The translations under genes and the position numbers were made by a program. A DNA stretch of 64,000 nt. Source: Pholis gunnellus. Its lineage: Eukaryota > Chordata > Actinopteri > Perciformes > Pholidae. This document shows, one piece after another, positions 1 to 11,120 of this stretch. How positions within the stretch are numbered: the stretch's first letter is position 1; every line of letters begins with the position of its first letter. The DNA is taken from positions 21,456,535 to 21,520,534 of the forward strand of contig OU342806.1 in NCBI GenBank assembly GCA_910591455.2, in the 5' to 3' direction. The notes beneath the pieces are model-generated. The model saw only the letters and a list, made by a program, of their open reading frames with translations, was not told where the DNA came from and made no database searches.

Positions 1-61
1 GCCGTATCGGACTTTAATAAAGAAGTTTCCTCTCTGTTGCGTTGGCAGTTTGACTGTAAAG

Positions 62-193
62 ATGCTTCCAGGAGCCCTCACTGTGTTGCTGACTCTATTC
101 AGCCTCATTGAGACCAAACAGAAAGACTTTTATACTTTTAAAGTTGTGAACATCAGGGGGAAGTTAGTGTCCCTGGAAAAATACAGAGGTTTG
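62..193 (+). CDS. gpx7: gpx7 copy 1, exon 1 (signal peptide and N-terminus)
   Basis: This exon has 44 codons from an ATG at 62 to a donor at 194 (gtaact). It starts MLPGALTVLLTLFSLIET, a short cleavable signal, and continues into the GPx7-type stretch DFYTFKVVNIRGKLVSLEKY. The last codon is TTG (Leu), where copy 2 at 63 kb has TCG (Ser), the residue expected in the family (YRGSVSL). Only 61 bases lie upstream, so the promoter is outside or at the window edge. Confidence 0.85.
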
Positions 194-3100
194 GTAACTT
201 TGAGGTAACATTACACATACAGTATATCGGTGATGTTAGAGTCTCACTGTAACCGGTCTCTCTGCATGTCAACCGGTGGCATGAATGAATTTTGCATGGA
301 AATGTTTATTTCTAATTTCTCCCAGTTAGCATTGTGTTAGTATACGTAACTAACACAGTAGTGCAGCGGATCAGTTTGACTGCTCTAGCCTGCTCGGGAT
401 GTCCCATCATGTAGCCCCGCTAGCCTACGTGGCAAGAGGCCTGCAGAGCCCCTGCAGCTGCAGGAGCTTCATAGAGTTTTCATTCAAGCTGCAGGAGCTT
501 CTTAGAGTTTATATTCAAAGCAGGTAGACTAGATTCGCCTTTATCCGTCTATAATGAGTTGATACAATGTAACCTATATGCACTTCAGATTTTATTTAAG
601 TTCGTCTGGGTTAATAAATGAGACTGAACATAAGGCATTTTATTTGTAGGTTTCTTCTTAATAATTGCTTTATTTGTTGTTTATTGCAATTAGTCAATCA
701 GGCTTTGTTCAACACAGTTCACGTCAAAGGACACCACATGACAGCGACAGTAGAACAGAATAATTTGTTGGCCGCATAGTATTTGTATCACTGTCGTAGG
801 AAAATTCAATACATTCTACTTTTTATTTTTAATATAATCTTTAAATTGTTCGCTGAAACAGAACTTCAAAGGATGCTCCCATAAACACCGTAAAACAAAT
901 ATAAAGTATGTATCCTCCACAATGTCCCTAGTGAAGATCTCTTTCACAGAAGATTCCATGTTATTACCATACCTAGTTATCACTGTACAGTGTTTCAAAT
1001 ACATATATAATGTATATATAATGCACCGTTGCTGTTTTAAGAAGGTTGCCGTTGTGAAGGATTTGGTTTGTATATAGGGTCTACTCTATAATGCACATAG
1101 CCCCATGAGGTTTTCAGATGCATCACACTTGAATTGCTTGATTGTGACACTAGATGGCAGCACTAGATGATGGGAACAAAAAGAATGCATGAGCTGACTT
1201 ATCCAGTGATGAGAAACTGCCTGATTGACTGTGGCCTGAAGCATGAGGCTTTAACATGTATTAACCTGCACGAACATACTCAACCTTTTCCATGACGTGT
1301 ATCTGTGCAGGTCCACCCATGACCACGTCACTTACACTTAGCATGAAAAGGTAAACAACAAAGGCATTGATCTCGTCAGACATGGAACTCGTATTCAGTG
1401 ATAGAAGTATTCAGATCCTCTACCGAAGTAAAATTACCAGTACAGCAACGTAACAATACTCCATGACAAGTAACAGTCCTGAAAAATTGTTCATTCACCA
1501 AAATCTACTTTTTTTTCTTGAATTATTCTTGAGAAAGTTTATTAGAAGTCTACGTTTGATTCATGACGAGTTCTTAAACAGCTGAATTTTCTGGTAATAT
1601 AAAATTATTATTATTACATTGTTAATAATACATTATTACATAATGAATCCAATTGTAATAGTAGTTATAAAATGAGTTCTGAAATGGAGGTGCTTCTGCA
1701 GGAAGTGAACGCAAAACGAGCTGTTACATTAAGTAGAGTCAGTTATGGATATTAAGTAACACAAACAATGTATGGAATGTTAGTACTCGTTCAGGTATTT
1801 ATTGTCATGCATTATTGTGTGCCAGTACACTGTGACATCATTGTAGGGTGTGGTTACATGTGCAACCAAACAACCACGCCCTGAGGTGAAACAGCCATGA
1901 AACAATCAACCTTTGTTGATTGTTTTGTTATCACAAGAACAACTGGATATCGGCTCACAAGAGGTGCAGCAAGAGGGGATTGCATTATCCCACTCAGGAA
2001 AAGTGCTTTCAGTCAGTCTGCATTTTCAGTACAAGCTGCACTACAGTGGAACTCCATCCCAGTGACCATTAGAGAACTACAAACATACAGTTCATTTAAA
2101 GCTTAATTAAAGAAATGGTTAGTTAGTACCCAGCTCTGTCAGCACTAGAATGTAACTGCACCTCTGTCTGTGTTGAACTTTGCCTCGATCTGTCTGTCGT
2201 CACCTGTCTGTCTGTCTTGAAATTGCCGGTCGACCCTCATCTACCTGCATGCATGTCTTTTATTGTTGTTTAGCTGTGTCTGACTGATTTATGTATTTCA
2301 CATACTCTGCATGCTTTTATGTTTTGTGCCTCTGACATGGATGTTTTTTAGTGTCTAACAATTGCAGCATAATATTGTCTTTAGTGCATGTTTCTGTTTA
2401 ACATAGTTATCCCTTAGTTTATTTGCTTTGTGTGTGTTGACTTTGAGAGCTCCGTGTTGCATTTCTTGTTAGTACTTGACACTGTATATGAGTCTCCTGA
2501 GTGATGATACTACGTATATTAATATTCTCACTTTTTTTCATTGTTTGTGCACGCATTGTAAAGCGTCAATGTTGTATAACGTTTTAAATTTAATCTTATA
2601 TTCTGTTTTTAGGTTTATTTTGTAACATCTGCCTCTTGGGACTACAGATGAAAAATAGCCTTTTGGCTAACTCTGGCACATTTACAGAAATGTTTTGATT
2701 AATGTGCACTGTCCGTTATCAAATAAACCAATAAATAAAATAAAGGGATCAGAGGTTAGAGTTTTCTTTTGGCTTGTTGAAGTTGCTAAATTTGATATTC
2801 AGAGCATTAATATAGAAGCAAAAAACTATTTTGCTATGTAAATATATCGTGGATGAATAGTATGTCATATAGTAAAAGTTCCTAATAGTAATACAAATTA
2901 AAATGAAATTATCAATTGTGTACTTATTGTTAAACTAAGATCAACCCTGGTATGAAACTAGAAAACACATTGTGTCCTTCCTTTCACATATAATCCTTTC
3001 TGAGATGAACACAAGCTAACAAAACTAACAGATGATGAGCACAGAGCATGTTCAGTACATCTACGCTCAATCAGGTACGTGAACAGCTGTTTACAATTCC

Positions 3101-6097
3101 TCAGTTGCTGTTAATTGTTGTTTTGTGACTGTCAGGGCTGTTACTGTAGTGTCTTCACAGTGTGTTCCTTTGGCTTTAGGTGTCCCTGGTGGTGAATGTA
3201 GCCAGTGAATGTGGCTTCACTGAAGAGCACTACGAAGACCTGCAGCAGCTCCAGCGGGACTTTGGGCCGTATCACTTCAATGTGCTGGCCTTCCCCTGCA
3301 ACCAGTTTGGGCAGCAGGAGCCCGGCAGCGACGAGGAGATCGACAGTTTTGTGCGCAGAGTTTACGGAGTCTCCTTCCCCCTGTTCAGTAAAATCGCTGT
3401 CGTCGGAACCGGAGCCAACAATGTCTACAAGTACCTTGTGAGTCAGATGTGATGGTGTTGGTGTGAGTTTGTTCTTGCATCATTTGAAGATGTTTTCTTT
3501 ATTAAGCAAATGAGCCCGAGACAACCAGGTTTCTAAACAAATAACAAAACATGGACAGTACAGTAAGCATATACGATACTGAAATCATGGGAAGAGAGGA
3601 GAAGGATAGGAAGACATTAAAATAAAGGTAAACATGTAGGGCAGAATACTTAAAAGAGGGCAGAAATTAAATAAAGGAACAAAGGAAGATGGAAATAACT
3701 GATACACTGTAACAAATTTCCCCGTTAAATTACAGTAAAGAGCTGGCAGCTACAGGCTCCAGCTTCTAACTGTAATTCTACAGCATACCTACTGTAATGT
3801 ACAACAACGGTTTCATACTGTAAAAAAGTATGACAGTACAGTGCTGTATAGAAAATGCATGAACAGTTCATTACCGTAGAATGTATTTACAGTATGACAC
3901 TGCTAGAAGCTAATGATTTAAAATGTTACATTTCAAAATAAAACCCCTGAAAATTGCGAGCATAGAAACGACTCAAACAAGAGATGGCCTTACATTAAAA
4001 AGCTTTTATTAAAGCCAATGCAGTGTCAAACACATTCAATAACTGACAATTTTACAGTGATCACATTTTTGCAAAATACAAATATTAAAAGCACCATATA
4101 AAATTGTATTCATTAAAGTAAATTAGAACAAAAAACATTGTCAGTAATTACGTTATTGTACAATACAATCAGACCAGAACACTGCATCATGTTAAACAGA
4201 TTCGCAACAATCTATATACAACTCTTATAGTTTACTAAATGTACCCCGCCTTCAGTATCACTTTTTTATTTAGTTATGGTCATTAGTGTAATAGAAAGCA
4301 AGTAAAAGAACAAATCTGGAACTGCACATTTGAGACAACTCGATAGAACTGAACAGAACACAATTTTGAAACTTGTTACCTTAAAAGGAAAAAAGAACAC
4401 CAGCAGTGTGGGCGATCTCTCCTTCCTCCTATGTGGAGATGTGCTGTGGACTACATAAAGCCACACTCAAAGTCCAGGAGGTTTTTTATGAGGGTGGCCA
4501 CATGGGGATTGACAGCTCCTGCCTTCTTCTGGACCAGCTTCCCTGTCTTTCTGGACACCACCTTCCCCTGGTTGGCCTTTGTCCCCCTTTCCAGGTTGAG
4601 ACCAATGAAGCGCCTAAATAACAGAGAAAGCATATATATATTAGGTGTGGTATGTAAAGAATATTCACACTTAATACTAAACCCCATTGGAATAAACAAA
4701 TACAAATTACAAGTATTCTGACCTCTGTGTCTACTAACAATGAGAGAATAATCTTATTTTCATCTAACATATGTGTGAATATTTCATATAAGCAAAAAAT
4801 GTGAACATACAAGGTCTGATTTTTGTTCTACACGTTCTCACATCAAGGCTACAAGCTCAATCATGTTGCAACATATTAACCTTCAGAAAAATATCCAAAT
4901 AATATTTAAGACTGCAGAAGATTTACCTTTGAACAAACTCCAGTGTCCTTGCAGCTTCCTCTTGGTATTGCAAGTTGAACACATCGTAGCTGGAGAAAAC
5001 CGCAGCAGCAACGTGATGAAGCTTGGCTGGATGCCTTCACAGACGACGTGGCTTCAATGCTTATCAAGCAGCGTCACCAGCAACTAATGCAGACAACAAT
5101 TATAGTTAATGTTCTGAAACCATATCAAATATATATATATTAACTCAGCTTGTTGATTCAATTGCTGAGAAATTCAATCAGGTATCTATGAAAATGAAAT
5201 AACTCTCGCTGGTAACGCCGGTAGATCGCATGCCATTCTTTTCTAACACACGGGTCACCACGTATGCACAGTGAACCGCGTGAGCTACTGCAGCAGTCGC
5301 TGTCCTGCAAGCACCGCTCGTTAGCATGTTAGCATGCAACAAGTCACGTTATCGGCAAAAAATCAGTACAATACAATGTAGATTCAACACAAAATGACTG
5401 AACACGGTCAAGCTAACTTTGATAACATCTAAATTACCTTGTTCAGTGAGCCACAGGGGCAGGATGGACGGTGTCCGCTGCGTGTTTGTAGGCGAGCTGA
5501 AGCAGCAGGTGGTGCTCGGTCTGCTTCGGTGCTTCGGTCAGAGTCCGTTGAAAATCGTCTTCTCAAATTCCCTCTTATTATTATTCTTCCATCCTGAATA
5601 AAATCACCGGTCTATGATATCTAAAGCTTTCTGTTCATTTTCTTTAGGTTGACTATGTGCTAACTAAGCAGTAGATACTTGATGCCGTGTGCTGTTGAAG
5701 AGTAAGGGGCGGGCTTAGTCAACTGAAAAAGGAAAAAATACTGTAGTATACTGCAAGATTGGACAGTAGCTGCTGTTAATTTTTTTTTTCTTCCAAGGCC
5801 TCAACTTTTGCTGGATTTAACTGTATTCAACTGTATTTACGAAGAACAGTACCTTGCTGTTGAGAATTTCTTGTATTTTTACAGCAATTTGTTACAGTGT
5901 ACATATTAACTCGTTTTCCTTCCCTCATTCTCTGCAGAGTCTTCTGGAAATGAGCCTGACTGGAATTTCTGGAAGTATCTTGTTGATGTAAATGGCAACG
6001 TGTTGAATGTGGACCAAAAGTTTCTGTCAAAGAAATCAGACCCAAAATAGTTGAAATTGTGCGTCAGATAATCCTAAAGAAGAAAGAAGAACTTTAA
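62..6097 (+). CDS. gpx7: glutathione peroxidase 7 gene, three exons, probably frameshifted in exon 3
   Basis: Exons are 62-193, 3180-3437 and 5940-6097, all joined in phase 0. GPx7 is an ER-lumenal thiol peroxidase that oxidises protein-disulfide isomerases with H2O2. Residues 1-19 form a hydrophobic signal peptide. The family segment NIRGKLVSLEKYRG ends exon 1. Exon 2 carries the peroxidatic cysteine in ASECGFT (Cys55) and the FPCNQFGQQEP motif (Cys84). Exon 3 carries the WNFWKYL motif, whose Trp belongs to the active site. The expected length is about 185 residues. The exon 3 frame breaks near 6009-6013: the upstream frame stops at 6048-6050, while the family C-terminus, ending KEEL (ER-retrieval-like), continues in another frame to a TAA at 6095-6097. 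Family identity is secure. Whether the break is a true mutation or a base-calling error is open. GPx8 is the main alternative, but it should have an N-terminal membrane anchor rather than a cleavable signal. Confidence 0.85.
457..518. repeat. 31-bp direct duplication in gpx7 copy 1, intron 1
   Basis: Two adjacent 31-base units start gctgcaggagcttc at 457 and 488 and differ at a few bases. The corresponding place in the second gpx7 copy (about 63617) holds a single unit. The tandem state therefore distinguishes copy 1 from copy 2. Confidence 0.8.
1888..2745 (+). mobile_element. 3' fragment of an L1-like LINE in gpx7 intron 1
   Basis: Positions 1897-2106 are open and encode a typical fish LINE ORF2 tail: GYRLTRGAARGDCIIPLRK, then QSAFSVQAALQWNSIP and a stop. 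The downstream stretch has the 3'-UTR signature of these elements (about 2620-2745): 'gggactacagatgaaaaatagcc', then an A-rich tail of aataaa repeats ending near 2745. Only the last part of the reverse-transcriptase ORF remains, so this is a 5'-truncated dead insertion. Confidence 0.65.
3180..3437 (+). CDS. gpx7: gpx7 copy 1, exon 2 (catalytic core)
   Basis: This exon has 86 codons, with a pyrimidine-rich acceptor ending tttag at 3175-3179 and a donor gtgagt at 3438. It encodes VSLVVNVASECGFT, the helix EEHYEDLQQLQRDFGP, then FNVLAFPCNQFGQQEPG and the FPLFSKIAV stretch. The peroxidatic Cys is residue 55 of the spliced protein. The exon is fully open and shows no damage. Confidence 0.9.
3705..5899. 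mobile_element. 2.2-kb DNA element with CACTGTAACAAATT inverted ends, in gpx7 intron 2
   Basis: The left end CACTGTAACAAATT (3705-3718) is matched by its exact reverse complement at 5886-5899. Both ends are flanked by TA (3703-3704 and 5900-5901), a possible target duplication. The interior starts and ends with acagta/tactgt-rich sequence like the fish MITEs with ACTGTAA ends. No transposase is visible, so it is non-autonomous. It contains minus-strand exon-like segments, listed separately. Confidence 0.65.
4451..5050 (-). pseudogene. exon-like remnants of an unrecognised fish ORF carried inside the intron-2 element
   Basis: Read on the minus strand, about 4993-4927 is open and encodes VFSSYDVFNLQYQEEAAR then TLEFVQR up to a donor (gtaaat). 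A second open block follows an acceptor 'ttatttag' near 4618. It begins RFIGLNLERGTKANQGKVV, continues SRKTGKLVQKKAGAVNP, then LIKNLLDFE, and stops near 4451. Joined at these sites the two blocks stay in frame. The upstream part of the first block is interrupted by a TGA. From memory this resembles the C-terminus of uncharacterised teleost proteins often met in repeats; the function is unknown. Confidence 0.45.
5940..6097 (+). CDS. gpx7: gpx7 copy 1, exon 3 (C-terminus, frameshifted)
   Basis: Keeping phase 0 requires the second AG of 'gcagag' as acceptor (5938-5939). The exon then reads SSGNEPDWNFWKYLVDVNGNVLN, matching the family. At about 6009-6013 the match jumps to another frame, GPKVSVKEIRPKIVEIVRQI, ending KKKEEL and TAA at 6095-6097. 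The jump needs a net change of one base; the family Ala-Trp just before Gly-Pro is also missing, which suggests about four bases lost. In the unbroken frame the protein ends early at 6048-6050 and loses the ER-retrieval-like tail. A consensus AATAAA poly(A) signal follows at 6129-6134. Confidence 0.75.
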
Positions 6098-6128
6098 CCT
6101 GTTTGTTGACTACCTAAATAGCCCTTTA

Positions 6129-6134
6129 AATAAA
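6129..6134 (+). terminator. gpx7 poly(A) signal
   Basis: AATAAA lies 32 bases after the gpx7 exon 3 TAA. Position and sequence fit the cleavage and polyadenylation signal of gpx7. A downstream GU-rich element was not clearly seen. Confidence 0.6.
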
Positions 6135-6354
6135 ACAAGTCCCACCCACCCCTTATACATCCAGAATACCTGTTACGCGATTATGGAGAAATATGCAGAT
6201 CACCATAAAATCTCACTGATTGATCTAAAATTGGAAAGAGATATCTTTTGGGTGTTTTAATGGCTTTATATTATTTCTAAGTACATATTTATATTATCTA
6301 TAACATTTGGAATGAAAAACTATTTCTGTTATAAAGAATAGTAACATGTATTAT

Positions 6355-7444
6355 GTTCGGGGTCAATTTGACCCCAGGAAAAACAAACAGCAGCCACGAA
6401 ATGCAACCAGACATTCATCCACAGTCACGTGAGGGCCTGGATTGTAAAGAAAGGGTGATCACTGAACCCACTTGTCCCTTACATCCCATATTGCTTCGAG
6501 TTTGTCACGCTCTCGTCGGCCCTGCCTTGTTTCTCTGTCATCAAAGCGTATGACTCGGGAGAAAACATAGAATGTGTTTAGAGACATGGTGGCTGGAAAT
6601 ATTGCCCTTCCAGTGTCAGCAGCCCAAAGGCTCGCTGTTTCTTTGCCTTTTGACTTGTACACTCCTGCCAAAATGAGCAACCCAATGTAGGCTTGCAAGT
6701 AGGTCACATTCAAATCTTTCCAACTGTCTCCATACACGCGCCTCCTCTCTAAATTCGTCATCTCAAGTATTTCCTTTTCGATTGATGGTGTTATGAAGAG
6801 CTCAAATGCTGATTTCATGTCTTGGACATGGCTGACAGCGTATCTGGTGGGGCCTGGAACCATTTTGATGACATTAGCAGCACTAAGTCTGCCCTGTTAT
6901 TCAAGTGGGGAGACAGACCATAATAACTTTCCATTTTTGGAAGGTAGTGTGTTTGCTGGTGGTTGAGAGACAACAGGAGGGTCAACTCTGAGGGTCTCAT
7001 TCTCATCAGAGGAGGATGCCTCATAATCAGGGTCCTCCTCAACATCATGCTCTGTCTCAGACACATTCTCCTCTATGTCACTTTCATGGTCAAAGAGATG
7101 AGACAACACCTCATTGACAGAAAACCTTTCCTTACAATTCATGTTCAGTTGAGAGAGAGCAGAAAGAGAGAGCACACAGAGCACCAAGATAAGTGGTTTA
7201 GAAGGCTGCTGTGCAAGTGTTTGCTCCACCCCCATGCCGTGTGAACTATCAGTGGATCTCACACTACTACAGTTATGGTTATGTTAGGTTAGGGCCCTAA
7301 AGCTTTTTGAAGATTATAAAATTGCATGTTATAGTGACCTCAATATCATCCAAAACAACCAAAACAAATGTGTGTAAAATGTTGATATTTCTTATATGTT
7401 TTATATAGCTAAAACAGCCTGGGGTCAAATTGACCCCAAAGAAC
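6355..7444 (-). mobile_element. internally deleted piggyBac-type transposon
   Basis: The ends are inverted copies: a 24-base left end (6355-6378) and a right end (7418-7444), both built on the palindrome GGGGTCAATTTGACCCC. Inside, on the minus strand, is the N-terminal third of a piggyBac-type transposase. About 1.1 kb remains where full elements carry a roughly 1.7-2 kb ORF, so the catalytic DDD part is deleted. No flanking TTAA was recognised. A third half-copy of the same palindrome lies near 7603-7619. Confidence 0.7.
6459..7262 (-). pseudogene. piggyBac-like transposase, N-terminal fragment with one in-frame stop
   Basis: The minus-strand frame from 7262 to 6459 is open except for one TAA at 6897-6899. 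It encodes an acidic N-terminal region (HESDIEENVSETEHDVEEDP), then the start of the DDE_Tnp_1_7 domain: FITPSIEKEILEMTNLE, YLQAYIGLLILAGVYKSKG and FYVFSRVIRFDDR, and it stops after KLEAIWDVRDKWVQ. The catalytic aspartates and the C-terminal cysteine-rich domain are missing. It cannot encode an active transposase. Confidence 0.75.
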
Positions 7445-8200
7445 ACAGATGCGTACAGCATGTGTACAGGACATTGAAAACATATTATCATGTTAATTTT
7501 ATGTTTACCCAGTTGTCCCCATTAAATTAGGAAAAGTCATTAAATATGAAGCGAAAAGAATTATGTCAATCATTTTTTTTAGAGACGTTAAACATTGAAT
7601 GTGGTCAAATTGACCCCAAAGTAACAGCAGGGTTTTTAAACAACTTGAACTCCTCGTGTGAAGCTTTCAGAATTGGATGCTGGTATATAAACAGCAAATG
7701 AATGACATGTAACAGTTGTAATAATGAGAATTGTTGATTATATACTACACATTACTACATACTATACTTAAAATGTCTTTATATTTGCTTCAAACTTATA
7801 ATGTGTAAAACAATGCATTATAGTTAAAGTCAATGATGAGTAGGGTGGGTTCATTTTAGAAACATTTTTTGTTATATTTGTTGAAATTCTCATGACATCC
7901 CCAAAAATCTGGTATGTGTGGCTGTCACAGTAATGTAATAAGCCTGTGAAAGGTTTGGATTGCATACCTGCCTTGCACTCATTGCGCATCACGGAGCCTT
8001 CCACAAGCTGCTATAGCTTCACAGCTTTCAGTACTGACAATAGCCATGTTTGTGAGAGAGAGAAGGAGGCCTAATTTGAGCGACTTTTTGAGTTATTGCT
8101 GCTTGTTGCTTTCATTGTTTACCCAAGCTTTAAACAGTTAATTAATGAGGCATTTTTGGTACAAAATAAAAATACATTTTACATTCTACATGTCTTGTAA
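7445..8200. other. non-genic spacer, AT-rich
   Basis: I see no gene. The stretch holds a lone piggyBac-type terminal palindrome half (about 7603-7619) and otherwise AT-rich sequence with stops in all frames. Confidence 0.5.
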
Positions 8201-8204
8201 ACCC

Positions 8205-9140
8205 ATGTTTAACCATTTGGACCCTAAGCCTTTTTTTAGGCCTCTTCTCAAAAATTGTAACCCATACAAAAGAGACTACAATTCTGTAACTACAAGGTCT
8301 ATTTTAAAAATGTTGATGCTTGAATAACACTAGGGATTGTGAGATTTGATGAGATGAGTAAATATTGTGGATATGTTACTGGTTAATAGTAGCTGAACAC
8401 AGCAAACACAGCAAACAGGGAAAATTCACAGGTTCGTCTGAAGAAAAAAGCACTGTAATTTATTAAATGAGGCCCTGGCTAGCCTAAAAACATGCCCAAT
8501 TCATAGCACAAAGGGTGCAGGTGCCTCACAAAAAGATTTGGTGTAAATAAAGTGAAGCAAACCCCAGTTATAGGTGTTTATCTAAAGAAAACATGCCAAA
8601 TTCTCATTTTCTAACCAGAATTTGCAGCTGTTCCATTGTACTTTTATAATTATATATTTCACTATATTTCACTTTGTTTATCACTCATATTGTACAATCT
8701 ATCATGACAGCGCTGTTTGGTATCATTTTGGCATCATTTTGACCCATTTTGACCCATTTTGAACTCTCATATCTCTCCTGGATGCATTTCCCTCATCTCT
8801 CTCTGTTTGTCTGGAGCCCTTGCTCAGGCTCTGCCGCGGATCTTGTCATGTGACCACTCGTTACAACCAGGTGCTCAATGCGAACACACTCGTGTGTTCC
8901 ATGAAGTGATTGACAGAATTTTCAGCCAATAAAACTCCAAAACTCTGCCGCGGTCAGCCCCCAAGCCCCCTGTATGATTCGCCGCCGGCATTTTGACCAC
9001 CATTTTAGCTCAGATGAACGGAGAAACGCCATTTCAAGTTCCAGACGTACCTACTTAGCAGAAGAACACATTACTAATAAGGAATAATTTCGGATTTCAC
9101 CATTTTGGCCCTCAAAACCGACTCAAGGTATGATACAGTT
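8205..9140 (+). repeat. dispersed repeat family A, copy 1
   Basis: Sequence beginning 'aaccatttggaccctaagcc' is recognisably similar to 55690-56640 in the same orientation. It is also similar to 59000-60400 in the opposite orientation (for example the 'actaatagtgttcaatct' and 'gttactggttaatagt' neighbourhoods). Similarity is patchy, with many substitutions and indels, so the copies are old. No conserved coding frame was found. Confidence 0.5.
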
Positions 9141-9650
9141 CTAATATTTCGCAGTGTGGGAGTTGTGCTTTCTGTGGCTTGTTGGCTGTAACTCCTGAAC
9201 GCTTTGACGGAGAGTAATTTGGACGATACCGTTGAAATCTGTGTGAAGCGCTAATGTTGTTAGCTGTGTGCTATGCCGGGTTAGACGCTATGGCCGAGAT
9301 TTACGAAGCATTCTCTGAGTTGTCTTGCCGTTTCTGGCGTCAAATGCATGATATTGTGGCAAATCTTCTTAGTTAGTTAGTAGAATAGTTAATAATGGTG
9401 TTTGCAGTGTGTAAAATGGTTAACATGATTGCATTAAGGAGACTTTTTTCGATAAAATACTTTTTAAAATTTCTTTATGAACTTTGATTTCTACGACGCT
9501 CTCTTCGATTAAAAATCTCGCTCTGTACCCCAAATGGTGCTTACATTTCATCTCAAATCGCATGACAAGTTGAAACCTTAAAAACAAAAAATCTTGATTC
9601 GATATCCAGTTAATCAATGTTAACCCTTTAGAGTCCTTCAAAGTGTGCAG

Positions 9651-9995
9651 TTGCTCCAGGACCGTGAGAACATTACCACACCTGCTTTTGCTGAATTGCC
9701 ACTCCTACTTACCACCACTAAACAATAGTCCTATTATGAACACAATAATGATTCAACAAGTAAGACAGTATGACGGGTATAACATTGTCACTACCTCTGC
9801 TTCTCTGCCACTCCATTCTGCTGTTCCCACTTCCCCAGGCCCTTACATTTCTTTAACACCTTGCAGTCATTGCCATTCTATACCTGTCCACCAGATGCTC
9901 TTTGACTTTTCCACCTGTCTTAGTCACCTGCCATTAACATTCAACTGTGGATTCTCTTTCACTTCTTTTCGTACTTGCTCCCCATGCCAGTAAGC
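9651..9995 (+). repeat. dispersed repeat family B, copy 1
   Basis: About 340 bases, starting near 'cattaccacacctgcttttg', are about 95% alike by eye to 54880-55220. The open frame in each copy (NSPIMNTIMIQQV, then PTSPGPYISLTPCSHCHS) is shared because the DNA is shared. It has no family match I recognise and is not called a gene. Confidence 0.6.
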
Positions 9996-9999
9996 CGAC

Positions 10000-10760
10000 C
10001 TTCGTTTTTTGAATAAATCACGAATGTGGCTTCACATTTGTCTTTAGTTCATTATTCTTGGCCGTTTGGATAAAAACACCACAGAAGCTATACACTGTTC
10101 TCATACATCAGAAAAGCTTTATTAATTAAACAGGTTTAAATATATACCAGACCGTAGTCACATTACATTAAACCACTGCAATAAATATGAATATTATATA
10201 TAAATATATTTGCAAAAGTGCAAAAAACAAATCAATAATAGCAGAGTGCAGATCAAGGTTATAATTTTAATATTTTTTTATTTTATATTTTTGTTCTGAA
10301 TTTAAGATTACATTTTACTTTAGTTATCATCAGTTTTCTAGCTTTAGCTTAATTTCTGTTTTTCATAAAAGTTTAGCTTTAGTTTTTATATATTCAGTTT
10401 TACAGAATCTTATGATTGAGCTACATTTACAAGCAAAAAAAATGATGGAAGAACTGTGTTGGAATGGCCATTGTGTTTTCATCTTGTGATTTGAGAATCA
10501 ACTTAAGTACTCTTTCACACTCACAAGAAAACTTGTCACCTGCAATTTTATTCTGACTCGAAAAGTAACACTCAGCTGAATAGCTTGGATGAATGGCATT
10601 TGATCTCATTAAATATTTAATATATCATTTATATATCATGTTCTTGTTATTTAATATCCTTTTAACTATTTTAGTCACCTGTTTTGGTAGTGATATACTG
10701 TAGCTGAAACACTAAAACTCAAATTATTATTATTTTTTTGTTTCTGCTTAGTTTTAGTTT
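10000..10760. other. AT-rich spacer downstream of the mucin gene
   Basis: There is no gene. A segment at about 10430-10570 resembles 54705-54820 (repeat C). The rest is T-rich low-complexity sequence. Confidence 0.5.
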
Positions 10761-10777
10761 TCTTATAGGTTATTGTT

Positions 10778-10827
10778 TTTATTTTGCATTTCATTATGCT
10801 TATTTTCATTTCATTTTCATTTTTATT
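10778..10827 (-). terminator. candidate poly(A) signals of the giant mucin-like gene
   Basis: On the minus strand AATAAA occurs at 10827-10822, 49 bases after the TAG stop codon, and again at 10783-10778. Either could end the transcript. The choice cannot be decided from sequence. Confidence 0.5.
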
Positions 10828-10875
10828 TTCAGAGTCCTTTTAGCTTCACAGGTGCTTTGTCAAAGCCCCCTTGTT

Positions 10876-11120
10876 CTAACAGAAAGCAAAGATAATGAGT
10901 CCGAGCAGCAGATGGATCATACTCAATCTGAAACAGCAGGCGTCACTGCTAGAAGTTGTTGCTGGGCTAGTAGAAGTTGTTGCTGGGTTAGTTTCAGCCC
11001 CGGCGGCAGCATTTATATTAGCCGTGATCGCAATCGTTGTTGTCAGGGCAGAAGTTGTCTTCAGGAGGGCAGTTGTTGTTTGGATGGCAGTTGTTGATGT
11101 TAGGACAGCAGTTGTTGTTG
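10876..11120 (-). other. non-repetitive C-terminal region with GPI-attachment-like tail
   Basis: The last 80 or so codons leave the hexad pattern: AVLTSTTAIQTTTALLKTTS, then ITANINAAAGAETNPATTST, then SSDACCFRL and a 14-residue hydrophobic end MIHLLLGLIIFAFC. There is no cytoplasmic tail after the hydrophobic segment. This favours GPI anchoring over a transmembrane helix. Confidence 0.65.

Noticed and set aside
9643..9993. 116-codon frame also seen at 54827-55222
   Set aside because: The conservation is at DNA level over a dispersed repeat. There is no known domain, and the two starts differ.
10738..11097. Plus-strand frame with a hydrophobic N-terminus overlapping the mucin 3' end
   Set aside because: The hydrophobic start is a T-rich 3' UTR read backwards. 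The rest is antisense to the mucin C-terminus.
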